From Hamiltosporidium tvaerminnensis (lineage: Eukaryota > Microsporidia > Dubosqiidae), in assembly GCA_022605425.2 (NCBI GenBank), contig CM061249.1, positions 310,001-374,000 of the forward strand: 64,000 bases of DNA, written 5' to 3'. The translations under genes were made by a program, and so were the position numbers. A model generated the notes under the pieces. It ran no database searches. It was given only the letters and a program-made list of their open reading frames with translations, and was not told where the DNA came from. Below are positions 59,522-64,000 of the stretch, in pieces; positions within the stretch are counted from its first letter, which is position 1, and each line of letters starts with the position of its first letter.

Positions 59522-60115
59522 CTAATATCTTCTATTTGATAAATATCCTGTTTGTTCTACCAACCAGTCTCTAACTAAATCGGTATTGATATTTTTTTTT
59601 CCTGAGACAGAATAACATGCTACTTCTCTATCTACAATCGAAAGTAAATCTAGTTTTAAAATAATATCTTTACAGGAAATAGAACCGTCGAGGTCATTCT
59701 TATTTCCCAAAATAAGAATTGATTTCTTGAGCCACATATTTCTGTACAGCAGATTTTTTAGTTCATCTCTTGATTTTGCCAGTTCTTCTTCCTGAGCCGC
59801 GGAATTCACAAAAAATATTAACAAATCTGCCTTTTTGTAATAGTGGTCCCATTTTGCAATCGAGTCTCTTCCACCTGGTATATCATATACAACAAAAGTA
59901 ATACCAGAAAAGGCATATCTTTTAATTTCTACAGAAGATGGCCCCTGGTTATCTTCAAATGTATCGTTAAAAATTAAAGGAATAAAACTCGATTTTCCCG
60001 TATGTTCTAATCCTATCACTAATACTCTTGCTCTTTTTATTAGTAGTCTTTGATATAGGCTTTTTATCATTTTGCAAAGCCGATTGCATATCTGCGACAT
60101 ACCAAGAGCAACCAT
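59522..60115 (-). CDS. ARF/ARL-family small GTPase
   Basis: 197 residues from the ATG at 60115; the open frame continues nine codons upstream to a TTG just after a stop, so the ATG is the better start. G1 is GLEHTGKS (about 35-42; family GLDxAGKT), the switch I side reads GPSSVEIKRY (family PTVGFNVE), G3 is DIPGGRDS (family DxGGQ, here with Arg for the Gln), G4 NKND (138-141) and G5 a Ser-Val-Ser-Gly-Lys loop. The Arf-type DxGG arrangement separates it from Rab and Ras. Gly2 is absent, so N-myristoylation is unlikely; a basic, partly hydrophobic N-terminal helix (MSQICNRLCKMIKSLYQRLL) could bind membrane, as in ARL8 or SRP-receptor-beta-like proteins. The replaced switch II Gln suggests slow intrinsic hydrolysis. 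The likely role is vesicle or organelle traffic; the exact subtype is unresolved. Confidence 0.75.
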   Translation of the reverse strand: MVALGMSQICNRLCKMIKSLYQRLLIKRARVLVIGLEHTGKSSFIPLIFNDTFEDNQGPSSVEIKRYAFSGITFVVYDIPGGRDSIAKWDHYYKKADLLIFFVNSAAQEEELAKSRDELKNLLYRNMWLKKSILILGNKNDLDGSISCKDIILKLDLLSIVDREVACYSVSGKKNINTDLVRDWLVEQTGYLSNRRY

Positions 60116-61178
60116 AAAGGATATATATCCGAAATTGACCAATCAAATTGTACTGATAAGACTCCTTTTTATTCAAAATTTTATAAAAATAGATATCAAG
60201 TTTTCGATATTTATACTCTGATTTTTATAAAAAAAATATTTTATTCAAATTTTATCTTAATTAAACGTTTAAAAACCATTTTTTACAAATTAAGCTTCTT
60301 TCATGTAAAGTACTCAATTAAATTGATTTAATTACCTAAGTATCTATTACTATTAAGAATTATCTTTTATCCAAAGAATTAAGTTAACTAAATCTATATT
60401 TTATTAGTATGGCCCAAATATGATTTCTATGTTTTTTTCTGTCTATTTTTTCTATATTGCGCTATATATTTCACAAATAATTATCGTCGTAGAAAAAAGG
60501 TGATTTTGTATAAGGATTAAGTCTATTAGAGTAAATAAAACCAGCTTTTATATTTTTCTATTGCAAATTGTCTATAAATTTTATATCTATGTAAATTGGT
60601 TTTAAAACAAATTATAATTAAAATATAAAAAACTTTTAATTATATAATATTGTTTTAAAAATTGCAGAAGAATATTAAACTAATTTTACTTTTCAATTTT
60701 ACCTCTTAATTTTACCTTTTATTGCCTGAATTGTAATATTTTAAAAATATAATTACCATATACGACTTATCGCTAACTTTAAGATTTTTTTCCGGATATA
60801 TTTTGTTAAAAAGTTTAATTTAAATAAATAATTCTTGAGAAAATTGTTTGTAAATACTAAAAATTATATTTATATAAAAATATACTGGTTCATATTTTGT
60901 TTTTTCTAAATAAATTATCATATCCGATTTATAAACAAATATTATGATTTGTTTATTGGTATAATCTTTTTTTTATACACTCATTCAATAAATCTACTCT
61001 CTTCTTTTTCAACATAATTAAATTATTAATACTGAAAAAAATAACTGCTCAAGTAAACTAATAGCTGAACATTTCTAAATTAATTCATATAATTTGTGAG
61101 ATAAAAACATTGTTAAAATATTAAGATTATTTCATTTTTTATTAAATAAAATTCTGAGTAAACGAAGTTTTCTCTCTT
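60116..61178. other. A+T-rich spacer
   Basis: Upstream region of the ARL-like gene and the 3-prime flank of the R2-like relic. No gene seen. Confidence 0.45.
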
Positions 61179-62360
61179 TTAAATAATTCTTCCTTCTATT
61201 TTAATCATTTCGTTATCCTCCGCTAAATCTGACTCCTCGTTTATATTTATTGTCGGTTCTTTCACCGGGTTTCTGCCATCTAAAATAAGGGGTGTAATAT
61301 TTTTTGTATTTTCCGTTTTAACATCATCTTCCTCGTTGTCTACTCGCTTTAAAGGAGTTCTTGGTTGTTTATGCGTTTCAGCTTCTTCAATAACACTTAA
61401 TGATGCCTTCTTCGGCATTTGGCTCAGACAAAGTTCCACTTTGTCGTCAAAAGAAATTGTTTCGACTGTCTTCTTGAGTACTTTGGATTTTATATATGCT
61501 TCTATATTCATAGGTGTTTGTAGTCTCTTAACATACGTCTTATGGTATTCTGTCACGATACTGTTCCAGGTCATCACATAAGGAACTATCTCTACACTAC
61601 TGTTATAAATAAGACTTAACACATTTGCTAATAAGTCATACTTCCTAAGCTTCTCTTTTTCAACTTTTTGACCAGAGTCTTATAATGTGATTCTTGCTTT
61701 AATGAGGGTTATACTATTCTGTCTCTTGTCTTAAATATATATATCGGGTCTGTTACACCGAATCTTGACATAAATTTTTATTCTGGTTTCCACTTTATCC
61801 CTGCATACTCGTTATTAAGAACTTCTTGAATTGAGTGGCTTCTAATTTGTTTTAATGACTTAAACTTATATTTATTGGCAAGAGTAAATGTATACATTGT
61901 ACTTAATCATTATGTCGTCTAGTATAATCATGACCAAGCCTTTTTTCAGATTTTGTTTCTAAGTGATCCACTGTTTTCCTAGACTGGTTGAAGTGTTGAC
62001 ACATACTTTCTGCATCCCGGAAAACATTTCTATCCTGTATATAACAGAACGCTTCTTAATCACGTGGTCTTACACTTCCTTTCTTTAACCTTCTTGAGGA
62101 GTATTTACACTTATCGCTCGTTATTTCTAGCACTATATACCTTTGGATGTAGTTTTCGGTTTTTAATTTCGTTATATAGATTAGCTAGTCTGGCTTCTTC
62201 GAGTTTCTTCTTTGTGACTTGCTCTTTCAACCCGTATTTTATTTTTAAAAAAGTTTTTAATTATTTAAAGGTGGGTTTTATTATTGTTCTCAATTCTTAG
62301 GATCGCTGCTCTTCCAGTAGATGTATCTTTATGCTTTTCAAGACAACCCAAGAGTGCCAA
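61179..62360 (-). mobile_element. R2-like non-LTR element, 5-prime-truncated 3-prime relic
   Basis: On the minus strand the order matches the 46.1-49.9 kb element: AAILRIENNNKTHL (near 62330), KKLEEARLANLYNEIKNRK, a decayed knuckle (CQHFNQSRKTVDHL), DYTRRHND, KNLCQDSV, LRKYDLLANVLSLIYNS. An open 147-codon stretch at 61622-61179 follows (VPYVMTWNSIVTEYHKTYVK, NIEAYIKSKVLKKTVETIS, then an acidic tail). It begins abruptly near 62360, consistent with 5-prime truncation. The last segment is the best preserved in the window; it uses TTG or internal ATG codons only and is not a stand-alone gene. Confidence 0.7.
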
Positions 62361-63464
62361 ATGTATTTAAGGTTATTAGAATTCTTCATTTAAAATATAA
62401 ATTTTTAACAAAAATGTTTTTTATATATTTCTATTATTTCTTCTTCGACTTAGGCTTCTACTAATCAGATGTATTTTTAAACTCGTCCCAAAACCGAATC
62501 TTACACAACACAATGTTGGTTTCTAATTTACTTCACCTATTCTATTGTTTTAAAAGGAGTTTTTTTTCTAAACGTGCTTTTTTTATAGGCCGAGTTGTTT
62601 ACTAATTTGAAGCTTCAAAATTATGTTTTATTACATGTTTATAAACGGTTTAAAGCTCGTTTCCTTGAATCTAATCAATTCTCTTAAAACAAACTTTTGA
62701 AGAAAACAAGAGATTGAATTTCTGTTGTTAAAAAAGTTTAATTTGTAGTAAAGAATATACCAAATGAAGATAAAATATTATAAATTAATAACATGAGGCA
62801 ATTATAATGTATATTTATATAAATTCTAATATGTTTTCAATGTATAAATTTAGTTTAAGTAAGAATTTATAATTGAAGCTATTAGAATTACAAAAAGGGG
62901 CAAAAGCCTTATTTGAAAAAGATGTATCAGAATCTTTTTATGAAATTTAAAAAAGCTTCTTTTTTTGCGAATTAAAAACTAAAAATATTATTAAAAGAAT
63001 ATTACAAAATCTTTTAATTTACCTTAGTAAAAAATACATTTGAGTAAAATTTAAATATTAAATAAATTTTTACTTCTTTATAATTTTTTTCTATTGAATG
63101 TTGAAAAAAATAACATATTTGACTTTTTCGGTCGATTTTAATACAATAATGAATCAAATAAAATATTAAGCAATCATTTACTTTAATAATACTGATTTCT
63201 CCAAGAAATAATATATTTATATTCTTGTTTACCAAAATACACAGTAATAAAACATTTAATTGTATTTTGAAATAATTATTGGTTTTAATCAAATATAATT
63301 TTTATTATTAACCAGAAAAATGTTTTTTTTTTATTTACTCAAAAGTAGATAAATTAAATATATTATATGCATTCAAAAAGTTAAAGACTTTTGATTGCAA
63401 AAACACCAATATAAGGAAAAATATAGCTGAAACAGAAGGTAAACAATATATTGGTAAAATAAAT
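62361..63464. other. A+T-rich spacer
   Basis: A 92-codon minus-strand ORF (63014-63292) is Lys/Asn/Ile-rich without a motif and is probably chance. Nothing else is recognised. Confidence 0.4.
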
Positions 63465-64000
63465 TTATTTATCATGTAAACGCCTCAGAGTATCATCTAA
63501 TTTTTCTATGAAATTGCTTATAGAGGAGTTATAAAAACTTTTCTTCAACTTAATGTCCTCATAAATTATTCTGGAATGAATACGAGTCATGATGGTTTCA
63601 CATACAAACAAATCCTTCAAATATTCCAATTTTGTATCGGTATAAGTTTTTTTGTTAGCATATTTTGTAAAAATAGCATCGAGTTTTTTAAATAGGATTG
63701 TATCAATTACAGTATTAGATAAATTTGCTTGTATAATGCTTGACATACAAATTTCAGTGTATTTTCGAAGCAAATCTATATCTTGTAAACCCTTAAAGAA
63801 TTTTTTAAAACAAATTTCAGTATATGAAGTTTGCGAACCTGATTCGTTAGAAAGCTCGGATTCATAAAACTCTATGGCTTTTTCGACCTCTTTCTTATCA
63901 AAATTATTTAAAAAAACGCGGTTTAAAAGAATATTCAATTGAATATAATAAATTATTCTTTTAAGAGGTAATTTCCTAATACCCCCTATATCATAAAAAT
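63465..64000 (-). CDS. Unrecognised protein, 5-prime end beyond the window
   Basis: The frame is open from the stop at 63465 to the right edge, at least 178 codons. The first ATG-less part continues upstream of the TTG at 63938 as GGIRKLPLKRIIYYIQ, so the real start is outside. The visible protein is charged and helical, with EVEKAIEFYESELSNESG, a central YTEICFKKFFKGLQ, and a C-terminal NFIEKLDDTLRRLHDK that could form a coiled coil. It has no membrane segment and no known motif. Codon use and the lack of stops suggest a real gene. Confidence 0.5.
   Translation of the reverse strand, partial: FYDIGGIRKLPLKRIIYYIQLNILLNRVFLNNFDKKEVEKAIEFYESELSNESGSQTSYTEICFKKFFKGLQDIDLLRKYTEICMSSIIQANLSNTVIDTILFKKLDAIFTKYANKKTYTDTKLEYLKDLFVCETIMTRIHSRIIYEDIKLKKSFYNSSISNFIEKLDDTLRRLHDK

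Noticed and set aside
1-64000. CRISPR arrays, prokaryotic operons, rRNA genes or toxin genes
   Set aside because: No regularly spaced repeats of array type, no ribosome-binding-site-led gene strings, no rRNA-like long conserved stretch and no recognisable toxin were seen.

Overview
The window looks like nuclear DNA of a microsporidian or a similarly reduced, very A+T-rich eukaryotic parasite. By eye it is roughly three quarters A+T. The recognisable genes are intronless, compact and eukaryotic: DNA polymerase alpha, a PX-PH-HKD phospholipase D, an ARF/ARL-type GTPase, an ABHD13/Bem46-like hydrolase and a relic of ubiquitin-activating enzyme E1. They lie beside expanded lineage-specific families (LRR-like 784-residue proteins, small three-helix membrane proteins) and non-LTR and Tc1/mariner relics. 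A Hamiltosporidium-like genome would fit, but the species is an inference. There are no bacterial operons, rRNA genes or CRISPR arrays, and I found no convincing tRNA.

Region 1 (1-44.7 kb) is gene-poor, repeat-rich and duplicated, and looks subtelomeric. It holds two intact 784-residue LRR-like genes (1733-4087 plus, 24258-26612 minus) and a dead third copy (40369-42707 plus). It also holds three copies of a small three-helix membrane protein gene, of which only 27635-28165 is intact; 12422-12965 and 35984-36515 are broken. The two broken copies sit in an old duplication of about 5 kb (about 8.64-13.43 kb against about 32.0-36.98 kb). A decayed APE-type LINE of about 3.1 kb (5527-8617 minus) abuts a fragment of the E1 gene. 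Two roughly 240-bp elements (20474-20710, 34879-35120) consist only of the 5-prime and 3-prime ends of this LINE, like RIME elements of trypanosome ingi. A 355-bp truncated LINE tail with a clean 9-bp target-site duplication lies at 39023-39377. Other relics are a Tc1/mariner transposase (22.05-22.93 kb), R2-like fragments (14.2-16.4 kb), a TIR-bounded GC-richer island (37.18-38.23 kb) and a MITE-like inverted repeat (4511-4730).

Region 2 (44.7-49.9 kb) is a mobile-element block. A Tc1/mariner element on the minus strand (44749-46126, inverted ends visible) is followed directly by the longest R2-like non-LTR element (about 46127-49878 plus), with an N-terminal region, reverse transcriptase, CCHC knuckle and restriction-like endonuclease, broken by several stops and frameshifts.

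Region 3 (50.5-60.2 kb) is a denser core block: alpha/beta hydrolase (plus), DNA polymerase alpha (minus, interrupted twice at A-runs), phospholipase D (plus) and an ARL-like GTPase (minus). Region 4 (60.2-64 kb) holds an R2-like 3-prime relic (61179-62360 minus) and an unrecognised ORF running off the window end. The four core genes act in DNA replication, lipid signalling and membrane traffic; nothing suggests they form one pathway. Repeat and paralogue comparisons were made by eye.
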